Below are positions 1 to 9,183 of a stretch of 64,000 bases of DNA, one piece after another (positions within the stretch are counted from its first letter, which is position 1; each line of letters begins with the position of its first letter). The notes under the pieces are model-generated. The model saw only the letters and a list, made by a program, of their open reading frames with translations, searched no databases and was not told the origin of the DNA. A program made the position numbers and the translations under genes. Source of the stretch: Bacillota bacterium (GTDB lineage Bacteria; Bacillota; Clostridia; Tissierellales; MES13); NCBI GenBank assembly GCA_009711785.1, contig VENA01000004.1, forward strand, positions 1-64,000, written 5' to 3'.

Positions 1-2
1 AT

Positions 3-170
3 AAAATGAGTGAAAAGGTAGATAATCTAGAAAGTCAAGCAGATGCAGAAGCAGAGCTTAATGATATTATGGATGGCGATGAATTAGAAGATGAGTTTGA
101 TAAATTACAATCGAAAGATGATGAAGTGGTTGACGAATTAGAGGCTTTAAAAAAGAAAATGGGTAAATAA
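3..170 (+). CDS. pspA: PspA/IM30 family protein, C-terminal fragment
   Basis: Partial gene cut by the window start; about 55 codons remain, ending in TAA. PspA/IM30 proteins are coiled-coil ESCRT-III-like proteins that bind stressed cytoplasmic membranes. The visible tail is an acidic, helical stretch (SEKVDNLESQADAEAEL, then DIMDGDELEDEFDKL and a Lys-rich end) typical of the last helix of this family. A strong hairpin terminator follows at once, so it is the last gene of its unit. The minus-strand operon at 6-10 kb holds families that accompany PspA homologues in other bacteria, which makes this neighbour relevant. The family call rests on a short fragment. Confidence 0.72.
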   Translation, partial: KMSEKVDNLESQADAEAELNDIMDGDELEDEFDKLQSKDDEVVDELEALKKKMGK

Positions 171-185
171 ATATTACCTTTTAAT

Positions 186-231
186 ATACCTAATAGAGTA
201 GAGGTAACTTACTACTTTATTGGGTATTTTC
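186..231 (+). terminator. Rho-independent terminator after pspA
   Basis: A 16-bp stem (186-201 with 212-227, two G-U pairs) is followed by a T-rich tail. It ends the pspA transcript before the methyltransferase gene. Confidence 0.8.
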
Positions 232-308
232 TTTATAAAAGTAATATTTAAAGAAATTATAAAAAGATAATGTGGGTAATAATATAAGTATAAAAAGGAG
301 GGGTTATT

Positions 309-1016
309 TTGTTTTATACTAGTATTTCAAGTTATTATGAATATATATTTCCTTTAAAAAGGGAAAAATTAGAGTTTGCATTAGACGGATTAGCTAGTAA
401 TGGAAATATATTAGATATCGGATGCTCCACAGGAGAATTAGCAAGGGCTATAAATGAATATGGTCATTCAGTGATAGGCATAGACCTTGATAAAGATATG
501 ATTACAATAGCAAAGGAATATGAGAATGATAAATTAAGTTTTTATAAAATGAATATGCTTGATATAGATAATAATTTTTCAGAAAGTATATTTGATGAAA
601 TATTATGTTTTGGTAATACTTTAGTCCACTTACAAAATAATAAAGAGATTTTAAACCTTTTAAAAAAAATAAGATTATTACTTAAAGAAGGTGGAAAATT
701 TAAATTTCAGGTAATTAATTATGAAAAAGTATTAAATGAAAATCTTAATGGCTTACCTACTATTGAGAATGAAAAAATAAAGTTTATAAGGGAATATAAA
801 CTAAGTAATAGATTGATTGAATTTAAGACTAAGTTAATTATTAAGGATGAAAATAAAGTAATTAAAAATAAAATTATGTTACTTCCAATAGCAAAAGCTG
901 AAATAGTAAAGTTATTAAAGGAGGCAGGATTTAAAAAGATTAATTGTTTTAGTAGCTTCAGGAAAGACTCCTTTGATAAAAGTAAGTTACCCCTAGTTAT
1001 AGAGGCTAGTAAATAA
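309..1016 (+). CDS. Class I SAM-dependent methyltransferase
   Basis: A 235-aa cytoplasmic protein with a class I (Rossmann-like) methyltransferase fold. Motif I, ILDIGCSTGELA, lies at about residues 34-45 and binds S-adenosylmethionine; an acidic residue after the second strand (VIGIDLD) should hold the ribose. The N-terminus (FYTSISSYYEYIFPLKREKL) is typical of small-molecule methyltransferases of the UbiE/Methyltransf_25 type. The start is TTG, chosen because AAGGAGGGG lies a few bases upstream and the reading frame has no better ATG. It is flanked by terminators on both sides and so is probably monocistronic. The substrate cannot be told from sequence. Confidence 0.8.
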   Translation: MFYTSISSYYEYIFPLKREKLEFALDGLASNGNILDIGCSTGELARAINEYGHSVIGIDLDKDMITIAKEYENDKLSFYKMNMLDIDNNFSESIFDEILCFGNTLVHLQNNKEILNLLKKIRLLLKEGGKFKFQVINYEKVLNENLNGLPTIENEKIKFIREYKLSNRLIEFKTKLIIKDENKVIKNKIMLLPIAKAEIVKLLKEAGFKKINCFSSFRKDSFDKSKLPLVIEASK

Positions 1017-1190
1017 AAGAAAAGATGAAGTGATTTTTATTATGTGGATATGGAAAGATGATAACTCTGATAGATTTATTGTTTTTAATAATTATACTGG
1101 GGAATAAGGATTTAGATGGCGAAGTTATGTATAATATGGTAAATATTATTAAAAAAGGATAATTTCAATGAGTGTATTTTTATATACTAC
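1017..1190. other. Intergenic stretch with possible gene remnant
   Basis: Short coding-like pieces in different frames (for example a peptide beginning MWIWKDDNSDRFIVF at 1042, soon stopped, then LDGEVMYNMVNIIKKG) suggest a decayed small gene. No family is recognised and the call is weak. Confidence 0.2.
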
Positions 1191-1227
1191 AAACAAAGAC
1201 CAACAAATTATTTGTTGGTCTTTGTTT
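1191..1227. terminator. Bidirectional terminator
   Basis: A perfect 17-bp stem (1191-1207 with 1211-1227) with a TTA loop and A/T-rich ends lies between convergent genes (methyltransferase on plus, wall hydrolase on minus). It can serve both strands. Confidence 0.85.
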
Positions 1228-1302
1228 AATACAACTTTTATATGTTTATTTTGCATTAAAAAGTAATTTACTTTCTTTTAGTGGTATAATATAAAGATTA
1301 AT

Positions 1303-2244
1303 TTATTTGTAAAAGTCATGCAGAGATATCCTTTTATAAAAGGTTTTATTTTCTATAATCCAATTACTATCAGCTTTTCTAGGATTTAAAAAATATAAAC
1401 AAGTAGAGATATTGTTTTTACCTTCTAAAGCTAGTTTTGCAGCTTGTACACTCTCTGATGAAGGATTATTATAGATAGTTCCATTATAGGCAGGAGTATA
1501 CTGATATCCATATTTAGTATCAAATATTACTCCTTTTATTGTATTTGGGAAATCTGGACTTTTTTTTCTGTTTAAAATAACATTAGCAACTGCTAATTTA
1601 CCTTCAAAGGGTTCTGCACTAGCTTCTGCATGTACTATTCGAGATAACCAATATAAGTCTTTGTTATAATCATTCGTGGTATCTATTAAAACTGTATAAT
1701 TTATTTGATTCCAACCTACCATACAATCAAATATCTCAGAAACAAATCGTACGGGCACAAAGGTTCTTCCTTCATAAATATTTATATAAGAATCAAGCTT
1801 TATATATGTATTATTTACCCTAGCAGTTTTAGATCCGATAGGAAGTTTTATTATTTTATCATCTTTTTTTAATATGGCTGTTTTACTATTACTTTTCCAT
1901 ATAATCTCATCTACATTTAAAGCTTCTGCTATAAATCTAATAGGTACAAAGGTACGGTCATTTTCTAAATAAGGTCTTTTATCAGGATTAAGTAATTTAT
2001 TATTAACTTTAATTGATATATTTGATATCGGTTTAATTTTTATTAGTTTATTTGGATATAGTTTGTTTTCTATATCGTCATTTAAGTTTTTAAGTTTATC
2101 AATGTCAATATTAAAATCCTTTGAGATATTCCAAAGAGTATCTCCTTTGTTAACAGTATGCATTACATAGGAAGTAGCTAGTGAACTGGTGGGGGTATTA
2201 ATAAATATAAGTAGTGAAATAACAATTATAATAATTTTTTTCAT
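1303..2244 (-). CDS. LysM - stalk domain - SleB-type cell wall hydrolase
   Basis: A 313-aa exported protein with three modules. After a signal peptide (about residues 1-23) comes a LysM peptidoglycan-binding domain (HTVNKGDTLWNIS, about 29-72). Next is a copper-amine-oxidase-N-like 'stalk' domain (about 75-190) with paired RTFVPIRFIAEAL and RTFVPVRFVSEIF repeats. The C-terminal SleB/CwlJ-type hydrolase (about 195-313) has WLSRIVHAEASAEPFEGKLA, where the Glu after HA is the likely catalytic acid. Proteins of this family cleave spore cortex or vegetative peptidoglycan. It is a single gene between two hairpins. The same stalk domain recurs in the B12-binding protein at 49.5 kb. Whether it acts in germination or in vegetative wall turnover is not settled by sequence. 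Confidence 0.88.
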   Translation of the reverse strand: MKKIIIIVISLLIFINTPTSSLATSYVMHTVNKGDTLWNISKDFNIDIDKLKNLNDDIENKLYPNKLIKIKPISNISIKVNNKLLNPDKRPYLENDRTFVPIRFIAEALNVDEIIWKSNSKTAILKKDDKIIKLPIGSKTARVNNTYIKLDSYINIYEGRTFVPVRFVSEIFDCMVGWNQINYTVLIDTTNDYNKDLYWLSRIVHAEASAEPFEGKLAVANVILNRKKSPDFPNTIKGVIFDTKYGYQYTPAYNGTIYNNPSSESVQAAKLALEGKNNISTCLYFLNPRKADSNWIIENKTFYKRISLHDFYK

Positions 2245-2415
2245 AAAGTCTCTCCCTTCGTAAGTTTTACGATATCATCGGAATAATGAATTATCAATAT
2301 AAAATACATGGGTAATATTACTTTTATTAGTAATGAAAGTAATATTAAGTTATAATGCATATTTAAGGAGTTATATAAACCGTAAACGAAGGTGAAAACA
2401 AGGGATTAATATAAT

Positions 2416-2455
2416 AAATGGATGACTTAAAAGTATTTTAAGCCATCCATTTTAA
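2416..2455 (-). terminator. Terminator of the hypE-hypD operon
   Basis: A 17-bp stem (2416-2432 with 2436-2452, one mismatch) with T-rich flanks lies just downstream of hypD on the minus strand. Confidence 0.8.
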
Positions 2456-2461
2456 ATTAGT

Positions 2462-4831
2462 TTAAAAGGATTGTTCGGTTCTTTGTATAATTTCATCCTG
2501 TAAGGCTTTATCTAAATTATTAAAATGATCTGAATATCCAGCAACCCTTACTATTAAATCATTGTATTCATCAGGATTATTTTGAGCATCGATTAACGTT
2601 TCCTTATCAATAACATTAAATTGAATATGATGTCCATCCATGGTAAAGTATGCTTTAATAAATGAAGCCATATTTTCAAGACCTTCATCTCCTGATACTA
2701 CTGAAGGTGTAAACTTTTGATTTAAAAGGGTACCGCCGGTTTTTAAATGATCCATTTTAGAAGCTGATTTTATAACAGAAGTCGGCCCATTTGTATCAGC
2801 ACCTTTTTCAGGTGATATACCCTCTGAAGTAGGTTTATAGGCAAGTCTTCCATTTGCACTTGCTGTCATAACCGAACCAAAATAAACATGACATGTGGTT
2901 GGTAGCATATTTATTCTATATTTTCCACCCTTTATATTAGGTCTATCTGTAACTTCTAAATAAAAGGCATCAAATATATCTTTCATTATTTTATCTACAT
3001 AGTTATTATCATTACCATATTTAGGGGTTTTATTTTTCACTATATTTAATATTTGTCTATGACCTTCAAAGTTATCATCAATAGCTTTTAATAATTCATC
3101 TAAACTAAATTTATTATTATCATAAATATTATATTTTATAGAAGCTAAAGAATCAGTTATTGTACCTATACCAACACCTTGAATATAATTAGTATTGTAT
3201 CTAGCACCACCAGCATTATAATCTTTACCCTTAGTTATACAATCACTAATTATAGTTGACATAAAAGGAGCAGGCATATGTTTAGAGTAAATGCTTTCAA
3301 TTATATTATTACCTTTAATTTTTATGTCAATAAAATGATGTAGTTGTTTTTTAAAAGCTTCAAATAATTCATCGAAGGATTTAAATTCTCTAGGGTCTTT
3401 AGTTTTTATCCCCAACTGTTTTTTTGAGACCTTATCGTAACCATTATTTAAAGTTATCTCTAATATTTTGGGGATATTTAAGTAACCAGTTAAAATAAAT
3501 GCTTCTTTACCAAAAGCCCCAGTTTCAACACAACCACTAACTCCACCTTCTCTAGCATCTTCAATGGATTTAGATGCATTTAACATCTCCTGAATAACAG
3601 CATCAGTATTATAAAAAGCCGGTTGTCCCCATCCTTTTTTTGATATTTCACAGGCTCTTTTTAAGAAATTTTTAGGGGTTTTTCTACTAATTTGCACATT
3701 AGAGCTTGGCTGTAATAACTTCATTTCATCCATAGTATCTAATATAAGGTAGCTTACTTCGTTTACACCATTAAATCCATCAGGTGTTATACCACCGGTA
3801 TTTATATTAGCAAAATCAGTATAAGTTCCGCTTTCTTTTAAAGTTATACCAACTTTAGGAGGGGCAGGTTGATTATTAAATTTAATCCATAAACATTCAA
3901 GTAATTCCCGGGCCTTTTTATCATTTATAATACCATCTTCCATATCATTTCTATAAAAGGGGATAAGGTGTTGATCAAGTCTTCCTGGACTGAATGCATC
4001 CCATATATTCAGTTCAGTGGTTACTCCTATATGAACAAACCAATACATTTGTAAAGCTTGATGATAGTTCTTTGGAGAATTAGCTGGAACTATATCACAA
4101 TTTTTTGCAATTAAAAGTAACTCTTTTTTTCTTTTTTCATCAGTTTCATTTTCAGCAAGTTCTCTTGCATATTTAGCATAACGTTTACCATAAATAATAA
4201 TAGCATCACAGGATATTTTCATAGCCTCTAATTGGTTTAATTTATCATAGGCATCTTTATCATTAATATAATCTAAGTTATCAATTTCCCTTTGAATATC
4301 CTTTTTAAAATCTAAGAAGCCTTTTTTATATATTTTACCATCAGCAACTGTATGGCCAGGGGCTCTTTGTTCCATAAATTCAGTGAATATACCGTTTTCA
4401 TAACAATCAATCCAATCATCTGACATATAATCAAATATTTTCTTTCTAATTGATTTATCCTTCCAATAGGGGATTATTTCATCTTCTTGGATTTTTCTAG
4501 CATCCTTAGAAACTTTAAAAGAAATTTTTTCCCTTGAATCCATTACATCAAAGTCTTTCAAAGTATGACAACATAACTCTGGAAAACTTGGAGCACCCTG
4601 GGGCTTTTCGCTTTTTTCTCCTACAATTAATTCTCCATTATTAATGCATAAACTTCTATTTTCCATAAAGTATTTAAAGGATAATGCTCTTAATATAGGA
4701 GTAGAAACACATCCTTCATATTTCTTATAAGCTTCAGTATATAATTTAGCCCTTTCTATTGATATAAAAGGTTGGGTCTTAATACTTTCTTCTCTTAGTT
4801 TTTTAGTTCTTTCATTGAATCCTCTTTTCAT
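2462..4831 (-). CDS. hypD: trans-4-hydroxy-L-proline dehydratase (glycyl radical enzyme)
   Basis: A 789-aa glycyl radical enzyme that removes water from trans-4-hydroxy-L-proline to give pyrroline-5-carboxylate, which is then reduced to proline. The residues of characterised HypD fall at the same numbers here: thiyl Cys434 and Glu436 in SGCVETGAFGKEA, Asp278 in NIWDAF, Ser334 in LKES, Asp339 in YTDF, and the radical Gly765 in RVAGYSDHF. Length and most of the sequence match my memory of the C. difficile enzyme. PFL itself has a Cys-Cys pair and glycerol dehydratase has GCVEP, so those are less likely. The gene follows hypE by 4 bases and its ribosome site (GGGGG) lies inside the hypE 3' end, suggesting translational coupling. 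No pyrroline-5-carboxylate reductase gene is adjacent. Confidence 0.95.
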   Translation of the reverse strand: MKRGFNERTKKLREESIKTQPFISIERAKLYTEAYKKYEGCVSTPILRALSFKYFMENRSLCINNGELIVGEKSEKPQGAPSFPELCCHTLKDFDVMDSREKISFKVSKDARKIQEDEIIPYWKDKSIRKKIFDYMSDDWIDCYENGIFTEFMEQRAPGHTVADGKIYKKGFLDFKKDIQREIDNLDYINDKDAYDKLNQLEAMKISCDAIIIYGKRYAKYARELAENETDEKRKKELLLIAKNCDIVPANSPKNYHQALQMYWFVHIGVTTELNIWDAFSPGRLDQHLIPFYRNDMEDGIINDKKARELLECLWIKFNNQPAPPKVGITLKESGTYTDFANINTGGITPDGFNGVNEVSYLILDTMDEMKLLQPSSNVQISRKTPKNFLKRACEISKKGWGQPAFYNTDAVIQEMLNASKSIEDAREGGVSGCVETGAFGKEAFILTGYLNIPKILEITLNNGYDKVSKKQLGIKTKDPREFKSFDELFEAFKKQLHHFIDIKIKGNNIIESIYSKHMPAPFMSTIISDCITKGKDYNAGGARYNTNYIQGVGIGTITDSLASIKYNIYDNNKFSLDELLKAIDDNFEGHRQILNIVKNKTPKYGNDNNYVDKIMKDIFDAFYLEVTDRPNIKGGKYRINMLPTTCHVYFGSVMTASANGRLAYKPTSEGISPEKGADTNGPTSVIKSASKMDHLKTGGTLLNQKFTPSVVSGDEGLENMASFIKAYFTMDGHHIQFNVIDKETLIDAQNNPDEYNDLIVRVAGYSDHFNNLDKALQDEIIQRTEQSF

Positions 4832-4835
4832 TTTA

Positions 4836-5738
4836 TTAACCCCCTATTTTAACATTATAATTATTGTTTTTAAAAAGTGATTTTATTTCTTCTAATCTTT
4901 TATCAGAAGGTTTTTTCATAGAATTAAAGTCATATTTAATATTAAGTTTTTTATACTTATGACTACCTATTTTATGGTATGGTAATAAATTTATTTTAGA
5001 AATATTTATATCTTTTAAATAATCTAAAAGATTATATATATCATCATCAGAAGTATTAACAGGTTCTATAAGTGGTAATCTAAGGTGTATATTAGCCCCT
5101 TTATCAGAAAGCTTTCTTAGATTTTTAAGGATAAGTTCATTATACACTCCAACATATTTCTTATGTTTATTTGAATTAATAAGTTTTATGTCGTATAAAA
5201 ATGTATCTACATAATTAAATATATTTTCAAAATTTTGAAAGGAAGTATAACCGCATGTGTCAATAGCAACAGATATTCCCTTATGTTTACATTGTTTAAC
5301 TAAATCTTTAATAAAGTCTATTTGTTCCATAGCTTCGCCACCAGAGAGAGTAACACCTCCACCGGATTCTTCATAAAAAATCATATCTTTTTCAATTTCT
5401 TTCATTAACTTAGAAACACTAAAAAGTTTACCTACTAAATTTCTTGCATTGTTAATACAAAAGTCTATACAGTTTTCACAGAAATTACAAAGGGATGAAT
5501 CATAGTGTATATTATCTTTCTTGATTGATAATGCTTTAGACTTACATCTTTTTATACATTCACCACATTTATTACATTTTTCATAATTAAACATAATTTC
5601 TTTATTAAAACTTTGACTTTCTGGATTATGACACCAAATACAGCTTAAAGGACACCCCTTAAAAAAAATAGTAGTTCTAATCCCTGGACCATCATGGACA
5701 CAAAACTTTTGAATGTTCATAATTATTGCTTTTTTCAT
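4836..5738 (-). CDS. hypE: HypD-activating radical SAM enzyme
   Basis: A 300-aa glycyl-radical-enzyme activase. It uses S-adenosylmethionine and a [4Fe-4S] cluster to abstract hydrogen from the HypD glycine. The radical SAM motif is Cys29-x3-Cys33-x2-Cys36 (FFKGCPLSCIWCHNPES). Two ferredoxin-like cysteine clusters follow (CNKCGECIKRC at about 55-65 and CNFCENCIDFC at about 84-94), as in activases of the HypE/GlyAE type and unlike the shorter PflA. ESGGGVTLSGGEAM is the conserved family signature. It is the first gene of a two-gene operon, with the activase upstream of the enzyme. The ATG is preceded by a GAAGG ribosome site. Confidence 0.93.
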   Translation of the reverse strand: MKKAIIMNIQKFCVHDGPGIRTTIFFKGCPLSCIWCHNPESQSFNKEIMFNYEKCNKCGECIKRCKSKALSIKKDNIHYDSSLCNFCENCIDFCINNARNLVGKLFSVSKLMKEIEKDMIFYEESGGGVTLSGGEAMEQIDFIKDLVKQCKHKGISVAIDTCGYTSFQNFENIFNYVDTFLYDIKLINSNKHKKYVGVYNELILKNLRKLSDKGANIHLRLPLIEPVNTSDDDIYNLLDYLKDINISKINLLPYHKIGSHKYKKLNIKYDFNSMKKPSDKRLEEIKSLFKNNNYNVKIGG

Positions 5739-6062
5739 AATATACCTTCTTCCATTTAAAAGGATTTAGTAATATATATTTAAATCTTAAATAACAAAGG
5801 AAAATGTGTATAAAGCACTATACTTAATACAATTTAACACATTAAAGTTATTAATTAATATTTTAACAAAGATTAGCATAGAAAAAAACATAATTTTAAA
5901 AAAAGGATATTTTATAGGAAAATTAAGACTAGTTTAATATCTAATTTAATTACGTAGGCTAAGGATAGTTATATATATAAGTCGGTAGAATTAGGACTTT
6001 AACAGATGATAATATAATTAATACACATTTAAGAAGGTAAAAAAATAGATGGATATAATAAA
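5739..6062. other. Non-coding stretch upstream of hypE
   Basis: About 320 bases of very AT-rich DNA with no ORF, riboswitch or repeat that I recognise. It should hold the hypE-hypD promoter on the minus strand; TATAGT-like hexamers exist, but no convincing -35/-10 pair was found. Confidence 0.5.
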
Positions 6063-6091
6063 TTAGAGAATATCTAATAGATATTCCCTAA
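6063..6091 (-). terminator. Terminator of the K+ channel operon
   Basis: A 13-bp stem (6063-6075 with 6079-6091, one mismatch) lies 24 bases past the channel gene on the minus strand. It has only moderate T content afterwards. Confidence 0.55.
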
Positions 6092-6114
6092 AATTTATAA
6101 AAAATTTGGATACA

Positions 6115-7140
6115 TTAAAGTTTTTCTTTAGATATATATATAATTATATCTCCCTTTTTAACAGGCTGATCTTTATCTGGATTTAATAAAACATCGCCAT
6201 TAGCAATACCAAGAATAATAGCATTATATTTATCCATATACTTTGATGATAATTCCTTAAAAGAAATACCTACATCTTCATCTTTTATTTTACTTTCATA
6301 TATTTCATTACCATAGGTATTCGTTAGAAGTTCTTTTAGTGCTAAACTTACATTTTTATAAAGAGCACTTCTTACCATTACTCTACTACTCATTTCATTA
6401 CTGATTATGATATCATTAACATTTGCTCTTTGAAAATGGGATACATTTTCTTTATTTAATACTTCAGCAATTAAATGAATATTAGTATTAAGCTTATCAA
6501 CGGCTAAACATATTAATACTGATTTAGCATCAGCCATACGGGCATTTCCTATTTTTTCATCCGCAACAACAATGACTGTATCTGCATTTTTTATATTAGC
6601 TTTTTTTAAGGTTTCATCCTGAGTAGGATCACCATGGACAAAATAAGCGTTTTTATAATCTAGTAAAAGCTTTTCTCTCTCATCAACAATTAAAATATTA
6701 GAATCTGGATTATCTTTTATTAATTCCTGTAATATAATCTCACTTTTACTATTCCATCCAATAATAGCTATATGATTATCAAATTTTATATCCATAAGTC
6801 CCATCCCTTCTTTAAGTTTATTTTCAACAAAAGCTGAAGCTACAGCTGCAGTTATAAAACCAAAGGCACTGATTCCTATTACCATAAGTAATATGCCTAT
6901 AATTCTACCTTGAAAAGTTGTAGGAAAAAAATCGCCATATCCAACTGTAGTAGAAGTAACAATTCCCCACCAGAAAGCATCATTTATGCCAAGTTCAGGG
7001 TTTACTGGATGCTCAAAATAATAAAAGCCTAGAGAACATATTATTAAGCTAATAAATCCTACAGTCAGTAACTTATAGATATTACTTTTTTTAATTGAAA
7101 TATGTAGGGCTTTAAGCGTGTTTATAAAGACAGCTATCAT
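6115..7140 (-). CDS. Two-TM potassium channel with RCK (TrkA-N/TrkA-C) domain
   Basis: A 341-aa inner-membrane ion channel. TM1 (about 23-42), a pore loop with the K+ selectivity filter TVGYGD (65-70) and TM2 (about 79-104) form the pore. A cytoplasmic RCK/TrkA-N domain (about 120-255, starting NHIAIIGWNSKSEI) and a TrkA-C domain (about 265-340) follow, as in MthK and Bacillus YugO. RCK domains gate the pore on binding ligands such as Ca2+, nucleotides or cyclic dinucleotides. It is the last gene of the six-gene operon starting at 10296, 21 bases after the aminopropyltransferase. The pairing is suggestive because polyamines are known K+ channel blockers, but the gating ligand here is unknown. 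Confidence 0.92.
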   Translation of the reverse strand: MIAVFINTLKALHISIKKSNIYKLLTVGFISLIICSLGFYYFEHPVNPELGINDAFWWGIVTSTTVGYGDFFPTTFQGRIIGILLMVIGISAFGFITAAVASAFVENKLKEGMGLMDIKFDNHIAIIGWNSKSEIILQELIKDNPDSNILIVDEREKLLLDYKNAYFVHGDPTQDETLKKANIKNADTVIVVADEKIGNARMADAKSVLICLAVDKLNTNIHLIAEVLNKENVSHFQRANVNDIIISNEMSSRVMVRSALYKNVSLALKELLTNTYGNEIYESKIKDEDVGISFKELSSKYMDKYNAIILGIANGDVLLNPDKDQPVKKGDIIIYISKEKL

Positions 7141-7161
7141 CCTATTCCCCCTTATTTATAT

Positions 7162-8700
7162 TTAGTAACTATTCCAAGCTTTTTGATAATAATTTAGTAA
7201 AACTGGATTAGTTAAACTATTTATTTTTACTTTTTCTTTTAATTTTGTATCTTTACTAAAAGTGAATAAACTATTTATTATTTCATTATTAAGATATCGA
7301 GTGGGTATTTTAAGTTCAATATTTTCCTTTGAAAAATTTTCATTTGATGCTAAAGTAAAACCCCAGTCACCAAAGGATGGTACATTCAGATGATATCCAG
7401 TTGTAAAATAACCCTCTGATTTAACTGTTTTTCTTATACACCAATAGGCTTCATTAGCGTAATAAGGACTTGTAGATTGTATTGAAACCATTCCGCCTCT
7501 ACGTAGATGTTTTTTTATAAGACGATAAAATATATTAGTATAGAGCTTATTTAATGATTCATTATTAGGATCTGGTAAATCAACTATTATAACATCAAAT
7601 AATTCTTTACTATTTTCTAGATACTTAAAAGCATCTTCATTATATATATTAACTTTTTTATTATTAAGGGAGTTATTATTTAACTTAGTTATTAAAGGAT
7701 TATTACTACAAAAAGAGGTGACTTCCTTGTCTAAATCTACAAGATCAATATCCTTAACTTCATCATATTTAAGGATCTCCCTTGCAGCAAGACCATCGCC
7801 GCCACCTAAGATAAGTATATTCTCTTTATTTTTAGAAAGTGACATTGCAGGATGAACTAATGCTTCATGGTATCTATACTCATCAAGGGAGCTAAATTGA
7901 ATATTACCATTTAAAAACATTCTTAAATCATCCCGATGTTTAGTAATAATCATCTTTTGATACTTTGTTTGTTGTCTATATATTATTTTGTCTCTATATA
8001 GGTTGTCTTCTATGATGCTTCCAGTATAGTTCCCTGTGAAAAAACCTATAATAATTAATAGGGCAAATATAAATGCCGAAACTTTCATTAATTTAATATT
8101 TTTTATATAGTCTTTATACTTATAAATAACTAGATTTGCTACTAAAATGTTTATAAAACCTACTAAAAAAGCTGTTCTTATTTGTCCTAAATTAGGTAAT
8201 AATATAATAGGAAATAAGATAGAACCAAGTAAAGCACCAATATAATCAAAACTTAAAACATTCGCGATAGTTAATCGTAGATTATTTTCTTCACTTTCTA
8301 TTATCCTTGTTATTATAGGGATTTCTAAGCCTACTAGTATTCCTATAATTATTATAGTAATATACATAACAAGATGATATATTTCACTATATCCATAGGC
8401 AAAAAATAGGGAGATTGCAGATAATCCCCCCACTAAACCTATAAGTAATTCTATAGAAATAAAAACATCAAATAAATTCTTTTGAAAATGTTTTGTAGTA
8501 TAAGATCCAATCCCCATAGCGCTCATGAATAATCCAATTGTTATTGAATATTGCTTAACACTATCTCCTAGTAGATATGAGCTAATAGCTCCAATTATTA
8601 ATTCATATATAATTCCACATATAGCTATTATAAATACAGCTAATAGTAATGGAGTAGCATTAAGTTTGTTAGAATTTTTATTATCAGTATTATCTGTCAT
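7162..8700 (-). CDS. Membrane-anchored polyamine aminopropyltransferase (spermidine synthase-like)
   Basis: A 512-aa fusion. The N-terminal part (about 15-225) has seven or so hydrophobic helices. The C-terminal part (about 240-512) is a spermidine/spermine-synthase fold with DEYRYHEALVHPAM (273-286), the dcSAM-binding GGGDG (299-303) and the catalytic-loop segment VIIVDLPDP (about 370). Enzymes of this type move an aminopropyl group from decarboxylated SAM to a polyamine. No SAM decarboxylase gene lies in this operon, so the aminopropyl donor must come from elsewhere, or the substrate differs. The gene sits between the DUF350 pair and the K+ channel with short gaps. The membrane anchor suggests that it acts at the inner face of the membrane. 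Confidence 0.88.
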   Translation of the reverse strand: MTDNTDNKNSNKLNATPLLLAVFIIAICGIIYELIIGAISSYLLGDSVKQYSITIGLFMSAMGIGSYTTKHFQKNLFDVFISIELLIGLVGGLSAISLFFAYGYSEIYHLVMYITIIIIGILVGLEIPIITRIIESEENNLRLTIANVLSFDYIGALLGSILFPIILLPNLGQIRTAFLVGFINILVANLVIYKYKDYIKNIKLMKVSAFIFALLIIIGFFTGNYTGSIIEDNLYRDKIIYRQQTKYQKMIITKHRDDLRMFLNGNIQFSSLDEYRYHEALVHPAMSLSKNKENILILGGGDGLAAREILKYDEVKDIDLVDLDKEVTSFCSNNPLITKLNNNSLNNKKVNIYNEDAFKYLENSKELFDVIIVDLPDPNNESLNKLYTNIFYRLIKKHLRRGGMVSIQSTSPYYANEAYWCIRKTVKSEGYFTTGYHLNVPSFGDWGFTLASNENFSKENIELKIPTRYLNNEIINSLFTFSKDTKLKEKVKINSLTNPVLLNYYQKAWNSY

Positions 8701-8735
8701 AGGGAACCTCCAAAATATAATATAACCTTATATTA

Positions 8736-8930
8736 TTATATAATTGCTGAGCTTACAACAATAGCAACAGCAATAAATATACCTGCTACTGATAATCCTG
8801 CTCCTAAATTATGATTATCTATTTCTTCATTTAAATCAAAGGGTGTAATTAAATCAAATATTTTATAACCTATTGCACAAAAGATCATACCAATTGCAAA
8901 ATATAATATAGTTGATATAATTGGATTCAT
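8736..8930 (-). CDS. Half-size DUF350 membrane protein (downstream copy)
   Basis: A 64-aa protein with two hydrophobic helices (about 4-27 and 42-62) around the signature GYKIFDLITPF. DUF350 proteins such as E. coli YjfL usually hold two such repeats in one chain of about 130 aa; here each repeat is its own gene. It is clearly a paralogue of the adjacent 68-aa gene (shared GYKxFDLITP, EEI, AGIFIA). The start ATG has an AGGAGG ribosome site. The biochemical function of DUF350 is unknown. It probably forms hetero- or homo-oligomers in the membrane with its neighbour, which is inference. Confidence 0.82.
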   Translation of the reverse strand: MNPIISTILYFAIGMIFCAIGYKIFDLITPFDLNEEIDNHNLGAGLSVAGIFIAVAIVVSSAII

Positions 8931-8954
8931 AATTTTAACCTCCTAAATTTTTTA

Positions 8955-9161
8955 TTATACGATAGATGCTTTAATAATAATTGCTGTAGCTATAAAAATA
9001 CCTGCTATAACTGCACCTATTGCAGGGTTTTTTTCTTTAATTTCTTCTGAGAAATTATAAGGAGTTATTAAATCAAAAAACTTATAGCCAATAAACATTA
9101 AACACAAACCTAAAATAGCATAAATAATAGTTGAAACAAATCCATTTGCTAATATACTCAT
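8955..9161 (-). CDS. Half-size DUF350 membrane protein (upstream copy)
   Basis: A 68-aa protein with two hydrophobic helices and the DUF350 signature GYKFFDLITPY, paralogous to the next gene, which begins 24 bases downstream. The start ATG has GAGGAG at good spacing. Two separate half-units in tandem look like either the ancestral state before fusion or a fission of the usual two-repeat protein. It belongs to the DUF4178-DUF4247-DUF350-aminopropyltransferase-channel operon. Confidence 0.82.
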   Translation of the reverse strand: MSILANGFVSTIIYAILGLCLMFIGYKFFDLITPYNFSEEIKEKNPAIGAVIAGIFIATAIIIKASIV

Positions 9162-9183
9162 ATTAAATTCTCCTCTCTATTAA

